From: Pseudorhodoplanes sp. | Lineage (GTDB): Bacteria > Pseudomonadota > Alphaproteobacteria > Rhizobiales > Xanthobacteraceae | Length of the DNA stretch: 64,000 nucleotides | Direction: 5' to 3' | NCBI GenBank assembly: GCA_019187085.1 | Contig: JABARS010000021.1 | Location: 56,589 to 120,588 of the forward strand | Shown: in pieces, positions 50,954-61,880 of the stretch | Layout of the letters: each line of letters opens with the position of its first letter | Numbering within the stretch: position 1 is the stretch's first letter | Translations under genes and position numbers: made by a program | Notes under the pieces: model-generated | Told to the model about the DNA's origin: nothing | Database searches by the model: none | Seen by the model: the letters and a program-made list of their open reading frames with translations, nothing else

Positions 50954-51901
50954 ATGCAAAGCAGCCACGCGACCCTTGTTCCGCCCGGCCGGCTGATCGA
51001 CCGGCTGCGCACCGCTCCCCTGCAATTCCGCGACGGCCTGCTGCCCGCGCTGAAATCGTATCGCCCGCTGCGCCTCGGCGGCGGCCGCGACGCCGCTTCC
51101 CCGGTGCTCCGCCGCATCGGCTCGCTCGAAGTGCGGCTGGCGACGACGGCGTCCGAAGTGCGCCGCGCCCAGCGTCTGCGCTATCGCGTGTTCTACGAGG
51201 AAGGGTGCGCGGCGGCCGATGCGATGACGCGTCTCCTGCGCCGCGACACTGATTCGTTCGACGCGATCTGCGACCATCTTCTGGTCATCGATCATGAAAG
51301 CCGCGACCGCAAGGGCCGCCCCTCGGTCGTCGGCACCTATCGGCTGTTGCCGCAGGCGGTCGCCGAATCGCATGACGGTTTCTACACCTCGCGCGAGTTC
51401 GACATCGACGACCTGACCGGACGCCATCGCGGCCTGCGCTTCCTCGAACTCGGCCGCTCCTGCGTGCTGTCCGCCTACCGCAACAAGCGCACGGTCGAGC
51501 TGCTCTGGCACGGATGCTGGGCCTATGTGCGCCGGCACGGCCTCGACGTGATGTTCGGCTGCGCAAGCTTCGAGGGGACCGACCCCGACGCGCTCGCCCT
51601 GCCGCTCTCCTACCTGCATCATTACGCCTCGGCGCCGGAGTCTTGGCAGACGCGCGCGGTCGGCGAGCGCTATGTCGGCATGAACCGCATGCCGAAGGAG
51701 GCGATCGATCCGCGCGCCGCGCTGCGCATGCTGCCGCCGCTGGTGAAAGGCTATCTGCGGCTCGGCGCCTCGATCGGCGACGGCGCGGTGATCGACCGCC
51801 AGTTCGGCACCACTGACGTCCTGATCATCCTGCCGGTCGCGGCGATCAGCGCGCGCTATATCGAGCATTTCGCCGCCAGTGGCGAACGCCACGCCGCCTG
51901 A
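50954..51901 (+). CDS. olsB: L-ornithine N-alpha-acyltransferase (OlsB-type GNAT)
   Basis: A 315-residue GNAT-fold protein. GSLEVRLATTASEVRRAQRLRYRVFYEE near residue 55-85 and FLELGRSCVLSAYRNKRTVELLW match OlsB, which transfers a 3-hydroxyacyl chain from acyl carrier protein to ornithine. OlsA, which would complete the lipid, is not in this window. The start is uncertain: ATG 50954 is used, but ATG 50921 has a better GGGAA. With pmtA this gene points to ornithine lipids and phosphatidylcholine in the membrane. Confidence 0.75.
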   Translation: MQSSHATLVPPGRLIDRLRTAPLQFRDGLLPALKSYRPLRLGGGRDAASPVLRRIGSLEVRLATTASEVRRAQRLRYRVFYEEGCAAADAMTRLLRRDTDSFDAICDHLLVIDHESRDRKGRPSVVGTYRLLPQAVAESHDGFYTSREFDIDDLTGRHRGLRFLELGRSCVLSAYRNKRTVELLWHGCWAYVRRHGLDVMFGCASFEGTDPDALALPLSYLHHYASAPESWQTRAVGERYVGMNRMPKEAIDPRAALRMLPPLVKGYLRLGASIGDGAVIDRQFGTTDVLIILPVAAISARYIEHFAASGERHAA

Positions 51902-51922
51902 GCCGCCGGCTTTCCCCGGACG

Positions 51923-52876
51923 CTACAGCTTGCGCAACGACACCGCGTCGACGCGGTGATTGCCGGCCTTGTTGAGGATCAGGTCGGCGCGCTGGCGCGT
52001 CGGCAGGATGTTCTCGCGCAGATTGATCAGGTTGATGCGCGACCAGATGCCCGTCGCGGTCTCCACCGCTTCGTCGTCCGACAGCCGCGAGTAGCGATGG
52101 AAATACGACATCGGATCGCGGAACGCGGTCAGCCGCAGCGCCAGGAAGCGATCGACATACCAGCGCTGCAGCACGTCCTCCTCGGCATCGATATAGACCG
52201 AGAAGTCGAAGAAGTCGGACACGAACGGCACCGCCTTGCCGTCCTTGGGCGGACGGCCGGTCTGCAGCACGTTGAGGCCCTCGACGATCAGGATGTCCGG
52301 GCGGTCGATCTCGATCCACTCGTTGGGGACGACGTCGTAGACGATATGCGAATAGAGCGGCGCGCGCACCGGCCGCCGTCCGGCCTTGATCGCGGTGAGG
52401 AAGCGCAGCAATTCCGGCAGATCGTAGCTTTCCGGAAAGCCCTTCTTCTCCATCAGGCCTTCCTTCTGCAGCACCGCGTTCGGATAGAGAAAACCGTCGG
52501 TCGTGATCAGATCGACCTTCGGCGTGTGCGGCCAGCGCGCGAGCAGCGCCTGCAGCACGCGCGCGGTGGTCGACTTGCCGACCGCGACCGAACCGGCGAC
52601 GCCGATGACATAAGGCAGCTTGGAATCCTCGGTGCCGAGGAATTTCTGCTGTGCACGGAATAACCGCTGCGTCGCCGCCACATAGAGCGACAGCAGGCGC
52701 GACAGCGGCAGATAGATGTCCTCGACCTCGGCCATGTCGAGCCGGTCGTGCATCGAGCGCAGCGTGGAGACCTCCGACGGGGTCAGGGTCATCGGCGTGT
52801 CTTCGCGCCGCTGCGCCCATTCGGTGCGCGAGAAGGTGCGGTAGGGCGACCAGTCCGGATCGCTGCGCATGTCCAT
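51923..52876 (-). CDS. coaA: Pantothenate kinase, type I
   Basis: A 317-residue prokaryotic type I pantothenate kinase, the first and regulated step of coenzyme A synthesis. The P-loop GSVAVGKS is at residues 95-102. [19 protein letters not shown] and [14 protein letters not shown] are family motifs, and [10 protein letters not shown] and YFHRYSRL follow. The ATG at 52876 is preceded by GAGGCGG, which overlaps the end of hisE. It follows hisE by eight bases. Confidence 0.96.
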   Translation of the reverse strand: MDMRSDPDWSPYRTFSRTEWAQRREDTPMTLTPSEVSTLRSMHDRLDMAEVEDIYLPLSRLLSLYVAATQRLFRAQQKFLGTEDSKLPYVIGVAGSVAVGKSTTARVLQALLARWPHTPKVDLITTDGFLYPNAVLQKEGLMEKKGFPESYDLPELLRFLTAIKAGRRPVRAPLYSHIVYDVVPNEWIEIDRPDILIVEGLNVLQTGRPPKDGKAVPFVSDFFDFSVYIDAEEDVLQRWYVDRFLALRLTAFRDPMSYFHRYSRLSDDEAVETATGIWSRINLINLRENILPTRQRADLILNKAGNHRVDAVSLRKL

Positions 52877-52884
52877 CGTCCGCC

Positions 52885-53220
52885 TCACCCCTTGGAGCGC
52901 GAGGCTTTTTCCTCGTGCCCCGACTGCGCCAGGCGCGACTGCAACTCCGCCTCCACCTCCGCAAGCGTGACCTCGCGCGCCTGCAGCAGCACGAGCAGGT
53001 GATACAGAAGGTCGGCGGTCTCGGCGATCAGCCTGGCGCGATCCTCCGCCACCGCGGCGATCACGGTCTCGGCGGCTTCCTCGCCGAGCTTCTTGGCGCA
53101 ATGCCTGACGCCCTTGTCGAGCAGGCTGCGCGTATAGGACGCCTCCGCGCTCGCCGCCGCGCGTTCGGTCACGCGTTCGGCAAGATCATGGAGGCTGAAA
53201 CGGCTCTTCCCGGCATTCAC
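52885..53220 (-). CDS. hisE: Phosphoribosyl-ATP pyrophosphatase
   Basis: A 111-residue enzyme of histidine synthesis, second step, hydrolysing phosphoribosyl-ATP. The helical core contains [13 protein letters not shown] and the metal-binding acidic residues of [17 protein letters not shown] at 53220 is chosen because AGGGAT lies just upstream and the conserved region starts shortly after; a TTG at 53268 is less likely. No other his gene is present upstream, unlike genomes with hisA-hisF-hisE order. coaA follows directly. Confidence 0.93.
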   Translation of the reverse strand: MNAGKSRFSLHDLAERVTERAAASAEASYTRSLLDKGVRHCAKKLGEEAAETVIAAVAEDRARLIAETADLLYHLLVLLQAREVTLAEVEAELQSRLAQSGHEEKASRSKG

Positions 53221-53410
53221 GATGCAATCCCTGGCGGCCGGCTTGCGCGGCCCCGGGGCTTGTAGCACAAGCCGGCATGAAATTCAGAGCCCTGCGATCA
53301 AGCGACCGCCCGTGCAGCCCGCCTGTACAGCCCCGCCATGTCCGGGCCGCGGGCACCATCGGCCGGCCTTTCGCTTCCGCAGCCGGACATCGAGGCCCTA
53401 GGGTAAATTC

Positions 53411-54049
53411 ATGACCATCCTGCCCGCCCCGGAAATTCTCGCCGCCTTCACCGTCGCCTCGCTGGTGCTGATCGTCACGCCGGGGCCGGACATGACGCTA
53501 TTCCTGGGGCAGACGCTGTCGGCGGGACGCACGCGCGGATTTGCGGCCATGCTCGGCGCGATGACCGGGCTGCTCGCGCATTCGCTGCTTGCCGCGTTCG
53601 GCCTCTCGGCGCTGCTGGTCGCATCGGCGACCGCCTTCACCGTCATCAAGGTCGCCGGCGCGGCCTATCTGGTCTGGCTCGGGGTGCAGGCCATCCGTCA
53701 CGGCTCGGCGTTGACACTGACGCCCGGCAGCCGACGGCGACCATTCGGCGAAGTCTATCTCATGGGTCTCGGCGTCAATCTGCTCAATCCGAAGATCGTC
53801 ATGTTCTTCCTGACCTTCCTGCCGCAATTCGTCTCCGCCCACGATCCGCAGGCCGCCGCCAAGCTGCTCTTCCTCGGCCTGTTCTTCATCGCATTGTGCA
53901 TCCCGGTCTGCAGCGCGCTGATCTTCGCCGCCGAGCGCTTCACCCAGGCGATGCGGCGCTCGCCGCGCCTGATGCGCGCGTTCGACTGGAGCTTCGCCGG
54001 ACTGATGGGCGCCTTCGCCTTGCGGCTCCTGCTGGCGCGCGGAAGCTAA
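53411..54049 (+). CDS. LysE/RhtB-family amino-acid exporter
   Basis: A 212-residue membrane protein with about six segments. TPGPDMTLFLGQTLSAGRTRGFAAMLGAMTG is the LysE/RhtB signature, and GVNLLNPKIVMFFLTFLPQFV is the second one. Members export lysine, homoserine, threonine or other compounds; the substrate is not predictable. AGGGT precedes the ATG. A GGCTTGT/ACAAGCC hairpin (53257-53273) lies in the 190-base gap to hisE. The 3' end overlaps the membrane-protein gene by four bases on the other strand. Confidence 0.87.
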   Translation: MTILPAPEILAAFTVASLVLIVTPGPDMTLFLGQTLSAGRTRGFAAMLGAMTGLLAHSLLAAFGLSALLVASATAFTVIKVAGAAYLVWLGVQAIRHGSALTLTPGSRRRPFGEVYLMGLGVNLLNPKIVMFFLTFLPQFVSAHDPQAAAKLLFLGLFFIALCIPVCSALIFAAERFTQAMRRSPRLMRAFDWSFAGLMGAFALRLLLARGS

Positions 54050-54498
54050 AAACGCACGCTGCCGCCGGAATTTTTCCAGCGGCCGGCGTTGCGCCCGGCG
54101 ATGATCCAATAGACGAAGCCGGCAATGATGCCGGCGGCGACAACAAGCTGAAGCCCGAACGCGACCGGCGGCATGTCGGTCGTCTCCTCGAAGCGGATGT
54201 CGGAGCCGAAAAAGGCGACCAACGCGACGGCGCCGCCGCCGAACGCATAATAGAACACCGAGCGGATATCGAAGGCCTCGGCGAGACCGACCAGGACCAG
54301 CGCCGGCACGAAGGCCGCCGCCATCACGATATTGGTGGCGAGGAAGCTGAAGGCGATGAACTGGAAATGCTCGACCGGGTCGGTGGTCACCGTCACGAAA
54401 TCGGGCACCATCACGCCGACCGCAAGCGCAATGCTGGCAATGAGGATCGCGATGAACAAAGCGAACAGGATGACGAGCAGGCGACCGACAAGCGACAT
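54046..54498 (-). CDS. Integral membrane protein of unknown function
   Basis: A 150-residue protein with four hydrophobic segments (about residues 5-30, 48-72, 80-98 and 112-134) and a short basic tail. I do not recognise a family. The ATG at 54498 lies directly after a tandem 12-base repeat that occupies the place of the ribosome binding site. The end overlaps the LysE-type exporter gene. Confidence 0.7.
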   Translation of the reverse strand: MSLVGRLLVILFALFIAILIASIALAVGVMVPDFVTVTTDPVEHFQFIAFSFLATNIVMAAAFVPALVLVGLAEAFDIRSVFYYAFGGGAVALVAFFGSDIRFEETTDMPPVAFGLQLVVAAGIIAGFVYWIIAGRNAGRWKNSGGSVRF

Positions 54499-54522
54499 GG
54501 GATATGTCCCGGGATATGTCCT
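54499..54522. repeat. Two tandem 12-bp near-palindromic units at a start codon
   Basis: GGGATATGTCCC (54499-54510) and GGGATATGTCCT (54511-54522). Each unit is close to palindromic (GGGAYATRTCCC). The array touches the ATG of the minus-strand membrane protein at 54498, so it occupies the position where its ribosome binding site would lie. Confidence 0.75.
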
Positions 54523-54632
54523 GTTGGAGAAGGGCTGTTGAACGATCGGTAACGGACGGTCCGCGAAACGCCCGCTACGATAGCCGAAAAATACGGCCGC
54601 CAAAACGGCGGCCGGCACTTCAGTCGGTCATT

Positions 54633-55895
54633 TCAGTCGGTCATGGCCATGGCGCGCAACGCCATGCGCTCGCGCGCGGAGAGCTTCTCGGTCGCGCTCT
54701 TGAGCTGGCCGCAGGCCGCCGAAATATCGCGCCCGCGCGGCGTGCGCACCGGCGAGGCATAACCGGCATTGAACACGATCTCGGAGAAACGCTCGATCTG
54801 GTCCCAGTCGGAGCATTCGTAGGCGGTGCCCGGCCAGGGATTGAACGGGATCAGGTTGATCTTGGCCGGGATGCCCTTGAGCAGGCGCACCAGCTCGCGG
54901 GCGTCGGCAAGCGAATCGTTGACGCCTTTGAGCATGACGTATTCGAACGTGATGCGCCGCGCATTGGAGACGCCGGGATAAGTGCGGCAGGCCTCCAGCA
55001 GGTCGCGAATCGGATATTTGCGGTTGAGCGGCACCAGCACGTCGCGCAGATCGTCGCGCACCGCATGCAGCGAGATCGCGAGCATGCAGCCGATCTCCGC
55101 GCCGGCGCGCGCGATATTGGGAACGACGCCGGAGGTCGACAAGGTGATCCGGCGCTTCGAGATCGAAATGCCGTCGCCGTCGGCCGCCACATGCAGGGCG
55201 TCGCGCACCGCCTCGAAATTGTAGAGCGGCTCGCCCATCCCCATCATGACGATGTTGGAGACTGCGCGCACGCCTTCGACCGGCAGACCTTCGCCCTTTG
55301 TGCGCTCGGTATCGATCCAGTCGCCGAGCTGGTCGCGCGCGATCATGATCTGGCCGACGATCTCGCCCGGCGTCAGATTGCGCACGAGGCGCTGCGTTCC
55401 GGTATGGCAGAACGCGCAGGCGAGCGTGCAGCCGACCTGGCTCGACACGCACAGCGTGCCGCGGTCGGTCTCCGGGATGTAGACGGTCTCCACCAGATGC
55501 GGCTTCTCGCCGGGATGCTCGCCCGGCAATTGCAGCAGCCATTTGCGGGTGCCGTCGGCGGACACCTGCTCGGCGACCACGTCGGGACGCGCCAGCGTGA
55601 AATGTCCGGCGAGCTGTGCGCGCAATTCCTTCGACACGCTGGTCATGCGCTCGAAGTCCTGCGCTCCGCGCGCATAGAGCCAGTGCCAGATCTGCTGGGC
55701 GCGCATGCGGCGCGACCGCTCCGGCACGCCGACCTCGGCGAGCTTTTCGGCCAGAGCCGCGCGCGACAGACCGACAAGCGAAGGCTTGTCGGGCGCGACG
55801 AAGCGCTCGAGCGGCGCTTTCTCCAGCGCGAAGGGGGCGGTCGAATTCAGGGTCATCGCAAGCGGCTGCGCGGTGGGCCGGGCTCCGCGCTTCAT
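54633..55895 (-). CDS. rlmN: Dual-specificity RNA methyltransferase RlmN
   Basis: A 420-residue radical-SAM enzyme that methylates C2 of A2503 in 23S rRNA and A37 in some tRNAs. The cluster ligands are in [16 protein letters not shown] (C-x3-C-x2-C). [15 protein letters not shown] and the C-terminal [10 protein letters not shown] and ISAACGQL, with the second conserved cysteine, are all present. The ATG at 55895 is used; ATG 55856 would remove 13 residues without affecting the domain. Neither has a good ribosome binding site. Confidence 0.94.
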   Translation of the reverse strand: MKRGARPTAQPLAMTLNSTAPFALEKAPLERFVAPDKPSLVGLSRAALAEKLAEVGVPERSRRMRAQQIWHWLYARGAQDFERMTSVSKELRAQLAGHFTLARPDVVAEQVSADGTRKWLLQLPGEHPGEKPHLVETVYIPETDRGTLCVSSQVGCTLACAFCHTGTQRLVRNLTPGEIVGQIMIARDQLGDWIDTERTKGEGLPVEGVRAVSNIVMMGMGEPLYNFEAVRDALHVAADGDGISISKRRITLSTSGVVPNIARAGAEIGCMLAISLHAVRDDLRDVLVPLNRKYPIRDLLEACRTYPGVSNARRITFEYVMLKGVNDSLADARELVRLLKGIPAKINLIPFNPWPGTAYECSDWDQIERFSEIVFNAGYASPVRTPRGRDISAACGQLKSATEKLSARERMALRAMAMTD

Positions 55896-55964
55896 ATCAC
55901 AGATAGGATGGTGGCGGCAGAATGCGAGCGGGCCGCGCCGGCGACGCTCCCGCCAGCGCCGCTC

Positions 55965-56504
55965 TCAACGACACTCCTGGGCAACCCGGCTCAGCGCCTG
56001 ATCGATACCTTTCAGGGAGAAACGATCGATCGTTTCGGTTCCCCTGTCGGTCATCGCCTTGATGGTCATATCGCCGCTCTTGCGCATGACATCGACCAGA
56101 CGGGCCTCCTCGGCGGCGTTCTTGATCCAGGCGCCGTCCTTCTGCGTGTACATCGGGTAGGTCGCGTTGCCGATCTGGATCGTGGCGTCGACGTTGGGCT
56201 TGAACTGGTAGCCGCCGATCAGGAGCGACACCTCGTCCTTCACCTTCTCCGCCGGACGCGAGGACACGAACAGATGCACGCTCATCGTGTCGTTGCGACG
56301 ATTGGGCGGATTGGTTTCACCCGCAACAGGCTTGGCGAGCGCGAAGCAGACCTTGCGGCCGCCGGGCGAGGCGGTATAGGCGCCCCAATCGCCGAACTGG
56401 CCGAGCAGGGTCGCGCCCTGCGTCGGGGCCTGCGCCTGGGCGGCGGCCGCGGCCGTCATCGCCAGTGAAATCAGGGTTGAAAGGCAAATCAGTCGCAACG
56501 TCAT
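55965..56504 (-). CDS. IalB-family (invasion-associated locus B) protein
   Basis: A 179-residue secreted protein. A signal peptide (residues 1-23, ending AAAAAQA) precedes a domain with FGDWGAYTASPGGRKVCFALAKP, the IalB family signature, and VSLLIGGYQFK. IalB was named from Bartonella, but the family is widespread in non-pathogenic alphaproteobacteria and its biochemical role is unclear. The ATG at 56504 is chosen because the signal peptide starts there. It lies 69 bases upstream of rlmN on the same strand. Confidence 0.82.
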   Translation of the reverse strand: MTLRLICLSTLISLAMTAAAAAQAQAPTQGATLLGQFGDWGAYTASPGGRKVCFALAKPVAGETNPPNRRNDTMSVHLFVSSRPAEKVKDEVSLLIGGYQFKPNVDATIQIGNATYPMYTQKDGAWIKNAAEEARLVDVMRKSGDMTIKAMTDRGTETIDRFSLKGIDQALSRVAQECR

Positions 56505-56730
56505 TATTGGCCCTCGCGCATTCAGACTGCCGGTCTTGAATACCGGTTTTGGAGAAATGCGATCCTCGTCCGCCGCCCGCCGAAGGCTCCCTCCATAACA
56601 GGTCAAAATCGGCAATGTGAAGGCGTCCGGCCGCTTTTTGTCCGCTGTGACCTTGCCGCGGCAGACAGCGCGCGCCGGCTGTGGTTAGGAATGTGCGGCC
56701 TTTTGGCGAAGGCGCATCAAATGAGCGAGC

Positions 56731-57705
56731 ATGAAAGCGATCCTGTGCACACGCCCCGGCGGCCCCGACGATCTCATCTATACGGACCTTCCCGAGCCGC
56801 AGGCCGGCCCCGGCGAAGCGGTCGTGGACGTGAAGGCCGCGGCGCTGAATTTCTTCGATACGCTGATCATCGCCAATAAATACCAGATCAAGCCCGCGTT
56901 TCCGTTTTCGCCGTCCGCGGAATTCGCAGGCGTCGTGCGCAGCGTCGGTTCCGGCGTGCGCGGCCTTGCGCCCGGAGACAGCGTGCTCGGCTATCTCGGC
57001 CATGGCTGCGCGCGCGCGCGGCTGGCGGCCCCCGCCGAGCGGCTGGCGCCGCTACCGCCCGGCTTCGATTTCGACCGCGCGGCCGGGCTCTCGATCGTCT
57101 ACGGCACGACCTATCACGCGCTGAAGGACCGCGCCCGCCTGCGGCCGGGCGAGACGCTCGCCGTTCTCGGCGCCGCCGGCGGCGTCGGCCTTGCAGCGGT
57201 CGAGATCGGCAAGCTGATGGGCGCGCGGGTGATCGCCTGCGCCTCCTCGGACGACAAATGCGCGTTCGCCCGCCGGCACGGCGCCGACGAGACGATCAAT
57301 TACGGCACGACCGACCTGAAGACGGCGCTAAAGGCTGCGACCGGCGGCCGCGGCGCCGACGTGGTCTACGATCCGGTCGGCGGCGATTTCACCGAGACCG
57401 CCGTGCGCGCCACCGCCTGGAACGGGCGTTTCCTGGTGATCGGCTTCGCCGCCGGGACGATCCCGAAGCTGCCGCTCAATCTCGTGCTGCTGAAGGGCAT
57501 CGACCTGTGCGGCGTCTATTGGGGCGCATTCGCCGAGCGCGAACCGGCGGCGCAGCGCGCCAACATGGCGCAGATCGTCGCCTGGTGCACGCAGGGCAAG
57601 CTGTCATCGCACGTGCACGAGGTCTATCCGCTGGCGCAGACCGCGCAGGCCCTCAAGGACATCGCCGCGCGCAAGATCATGGGCAAGGCGATCCTGCATC
57701 CGTGA
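56731..57705 (+). CDS. Zinc-free NADPH:quinone oxidoreductase-type MDR protein
   Basis: A 324-residue medium-chain dehydrogenase/reductase of the quinone oxidoreductase branch. It starts MKAILCTRPGGPDDLIYTDLPEPQAG and has the nucleotide-binding LGAAGGVGLAAVEIGKLMGA. GHGCARARLAAPAERL occupies the region where zinc-binding members have cysteines; no zinc motif is present. RGADVVYDPVGGDF is typical. It probably reduces quinones or enones with NADPH. It is convergent with the DUF1232 gene across a shared hairpin. Confidence 0.87.
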   Translation: MKAILCTRPGGPDDLIYTDLPEPQAGPGEAVVDVKAAALNFFDTLIIANKYQIKPAFPFSPSAEFAGVVRSVGSGVRGLAPGDSVLGYLGHGCARARLAAPAERLAPLPPGFDFDRAAGLSIVYGTTYHALKDRARLRPGETLAVLGAAGGVGLAAVEIGKLMGARVIACASSDDKCAFARRHGADETINYGTTDLKTALKAATGGRGADVVYDPVGGDFTETAVRATAWNGRFLVIGFAAGTIPKLPLNLVLLKGIDLCGVYWGAFAEREPAAQRANMAQIVAWCTQGKLSSHVHEVYPLAQTAQALKDIAARKIMGKAILHP

Positions 57706-57723
57706 ACCGGCAAGGCCGGTTCA
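57703..57723. terminator. Hairpin shared by two convergent stop codons
   Basis: TGAACCGGC (57703-57711), AAG, GCCGGTTCA (57715-57723) form a perfect nine-base stem. The left end is the TGA stop of the quinone oxidoreductase gene and the right end is the TGA stop (read as TCA) of the DUF1232 gene. It could end transcription in both directions, though no T-run follows. Confidence 0.5.
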
Positions 57724-58110
57724 GGACAATTCGTCGAGCTTGCGGCGCGCCGCCTCGCGGTGCTCGGGGCGGATATTGTCGATCACAAGCTTCAGCGCGC
57801 CCGCCAGCATGGCAGCGTCGTCGGCATAGCCGAGCATCGGCAGCAGATCGGGAATGCCGTCGAACGGCAGCACGAAATAGGCGAGCGCACCGAGCAGGAT
57901 CGCGCGCACGCGCAGCGGCGTCTGCCGGTCGAACGCACAATAATAGGCGGACAGCAGGTCCTCCGCGAACGGCAGCCGCGTGACGCTGCGCTTGATCTTG
58001 GGCCAGAAGCCGGTCTGCACCGTGCGCTCGTCCGCCGCGATATCGGCGTCCGTCGCACGGTCCCTGTCGGACCACATCCGGCTACCCGCCCAAACCCGGC
58101 TGAATCGCAT
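57721..58110 (-). CDS. DUF1232 (YkvA-like) membrane protein
   Basis: A 129-residue protein of the DUF1232 family. The conserved segment LLGALAYFVLPFDGIPDLLPMLGYADDAAML contains the family PxDxIPD motif and one or two membrane segments. Function is unknown. GGAGG precedes the ATG at 58110. The pterin dehydratase gene lies 72 bases upstream on the same strand, so the two may be co-transcribed. Confidence 0.85.
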   Translation of the reverse strand: MRFSRVWAGSRMWSDRDRATDADIAADERTVQTGFWPKIKRSVTRLPFAEDLLSAYYCAFDRQTPLRVRAILLGALAYFVLPFDGIPDLLPMLGYADDAAMLAGALKLVIDNIRPEHREAARRKLDELS

Positions 58111-58182
58111 TCCGGCCTCCCGTTCCGCCCTGCGGCGGCGTCCGTCACATGGATAGGCCCCGCACCCCGCACAAGAGCGCCG

Positions 58183-58485
58183 TCAGCCGGCGAACCGCTC
58201 CATGGCCTGCGCCAAAGCGATGTCGCGCTCGGTCAAGCCGCCGGCCTCGTGGGTCGAAAGCGTGACCTGGACGGTCTTGTAGACGTTCGACCATTCCGGA
58301 TGGTGGTCAAGCTTCTCGGCCGCCAGCGCCACCTTCGTCATAAAGCCGAAGGCGGCATTGAAGTCGCCGAACACGAAGGTCCTGGCGATGGCGTCGCGGC
58401 CGTTCACCTCCGACCAGCCGGACAGCGTCGCAAGCGCCGCCTGGCGGGCCGGACCGGTCAGTTTCTGCGGCTTTTCGCGGGTCAT
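58183..58485 (-). CDS. phhB: Pterin-4-alpha-carbinolamine dehydratase
   Basis: A 100-residue enzyme that dehydrates 4a-hydroxytetrahydropterin to recycle the cofactor of aromatic hydroxylases. The signature [15 protein letters not shown] with the double histidine, and [15 protein letters not shown], identify it. An excellent ribosome binding site (AGGAGGT) precedes the ATG at 58485. No phenylalanine hydroxylase gene is nearby, so the coupled hydroxylase lies elsewhere, or this protein has another role. Confidence 0.9.
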   Translation of the reverse strand: MTREKPQKLTGPARQAALATLSGWSEVNGRDAIARTFVFGDFNAAFGFMTKVALAAEKLDHHPEWSNVYKTVQVTLSTHEAGGLTERDIALAQAMERFAG

Positions 58486-58697
58486 GGCAGACCTCCTGTC
58501 GCAGTTTTCCTGTCGCAAGGCGGGTTTTTTGCGGCCGGCCGGCGCGGACTGCGCCGGGCAGGCCCTCGCAAAGCATCTCAGCCGATATTACTTTTCATGA
58601 CAATCGGCAGCCGGCGGGCGCGCCGCCGGAACAGGCCTTTTTGTCGACGGCCGCCTCGCGGACCGCGCACGGCAAGAGAACCATTTCGAGGAACTTC

Positions 58698-59816
58698 ATG
58701 GGCTGGTCACTGAATATCGGATCGATCGCGGGCACCGCCATCCGCATCCACGTCACCTTCGTGCTGTTCCTCGCCTGGATATTCGGCGCGAGCTATGCCT
58801 CCGGCGGCTCCGACGCGGCGTGGAATACGCTGCTCTTCCTGGTCCTGCTCTTTGCCTGCGTGCTGGCACATGAGTTCGGCCACATCTTCACCGCCCGCGC
58901 CTTCGGCGTCGCGACGCCCGACGTCACGCTGCTGCCGATCGGCGGCGTCGCACGGCTGGAGCGCATCCCCGAAAAACCCAACGAGGAATTCCTGATCGCG
59001 ATCGCGGGTCCGCTGGTCAACGTCGCCATCGCTGCCGTGCTGATCGCCGTTGCCGGGGCCAACCTGCAAACCGGTTCGCTCGCCGCCATCGACAGCACCA
59101 AAATCTCGATGATCGACCGGCTGGCCGCGGTGAACCTGTTCCTGGCGCTGTTCAACATGATCCCTGCCTTCCCGATGGACGGCGGCCGCGTACTGCGCGC
59201 GCTGCTCGGCATCCGGCTCGGCTTCGTGCGCGCGACCGAGATCGCCGCCTTCGTGGGACAGGGTTTCGCGTTCCTGCTCGGCTTCATCGGCCTGTTCTTC
59301 AATCCGATCCTGATCTTCATCGCGATCTTCGTCTATCTCGCCGCCTCTTCGGAAGCGCACATGGTGGCCCTGCGCGCGGTCTCGCGCGGCATGCCGGTCG
59401 CCTCCGCCGCCATGACGCAGATCGCGACGCTCACGCCCGACGCGCATATCGAACAGGCGGTGCAGACGCTCCTGAAGACGAGCCAGAGCGAATTCCCCGT
59501 CCTCGACGGCATGCACAAGCCGGTCGGTCTGCTCGGCCGCGCCGACATCATCCGCGCCCTGAAGGAATTCGGCCCGGACGTGCGCGTCGGCCAGGTCATG
59601 GGGACCGACCTGCCGAGCGTCGACCGCCGCTGCCCGCTCGACGACGCGGTGCGCATGCTGCAGGAGAAGGCCGCGCCCGCCGTCGTCGTGATCGAGAACG
59701 ACGGCCGCTTCGCCGGCCTGATCACGACCGAGACGATCGGCGAGCTGCTGATGGTGCGGGAGGCCATGCCGAAAGGCGCGCGCCTGGCGGGCTGGAGCAA
59801 GCCGGCCGGCGCATAG
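58698..59816 (+). CDS. Site-2 protease (M50) with CBS domains
   Basis: A 372-residue membrane metalloprotease. The zinc motif HEFGH is at residues 58-62, and the third ligand Asp161 is in NMIPAFPMDGGRVLRA. About six membrane segments lie before residue 240. Two CBS domains follow (about 245-300 and 305-365), with VGLLGRADIIRAL and FAGLITTETIGELLM; CBS pairs usually bind adenine nucleotides. Members cut membrane-bound regulators. The substrate is unknown. The ATG at 58698 has GAGGA just upstream. No PDZ domain is present. Confidence 0.88.
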   Translation: MGWSLNIGSIAGTAIRIHVTFVLFLAWIFGASYASGGSDAAWNTLLFLVLLFACVLAHEFGHIFTARAFGVATPDVTLLPIGGVARLERIPEKPNEEFLIAIAGPLVNVAIAAVLIAVAGANLQTGSLAAIDSTKISMIDRLAAVNLFLALFNMIPAFPMDGGRVLRALLGIRLGFVRATEIAAFVGQGFAFLLGFIGLFFNPILIFIAIFVYLAASSEAHMVALRAVSRGMPVASAAMTQIATLTPDAHIEQAVQTLLKTSQSEFPVLDGMHKPVGLLGRADIIRALKEFGPDVRVGQVMGTDLPSVDRRCPLDDAVRMLQEKAAPAVVVIENDGRFAGLITTETIGELLMVREAMPKGARLAGWSKPAGA

Positions 59817-60007
59817 GATTGCGGACAAGACCGGCGCGCCGGGGCGAGGCGATCAAACAGGCGCGTCTTACCATCTTCGGCCGCAAGGCCGTCCCGCTGG
59901 CGGAATCCGCCTGTTAATGGGCCATATCTGGCGCAATTGCGTGCAAGACGGCGGACAAAGGCCGATTGCCTTACCATTCGGGCCGACTATATTGCGCCGC
60001 AAATAGC

Positions 60008-60027
60008 CGCGGGCCTTCTGGCCCGCG
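60008..60027 (+). other. Stem-loop in the typA leader
   Basis: CGCGGGCC (60008-60015), TTCT, GGCCCGCG (60020-60027) form a perfect eight-base stem with a four-base loop. It ends 23 bases before the typA ATG. A terminator from an upstream transcript or a leader structure of typA are both possible. Confidence 0.55.
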
Positions 60028-60050
60028 CTTGGCTTTCCGGAACCAGACAC

Positions 60051-61877
<1,827 letters not shown>

Positions 61878-61880
61878 CGT

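Noticed and set aside
52885..53410. Remainder of a histidine operon upstream of hisE
   Set aside because: The upstream region is noncoding and then runs into a divergent exporter gene; no hisF or hisA is present.
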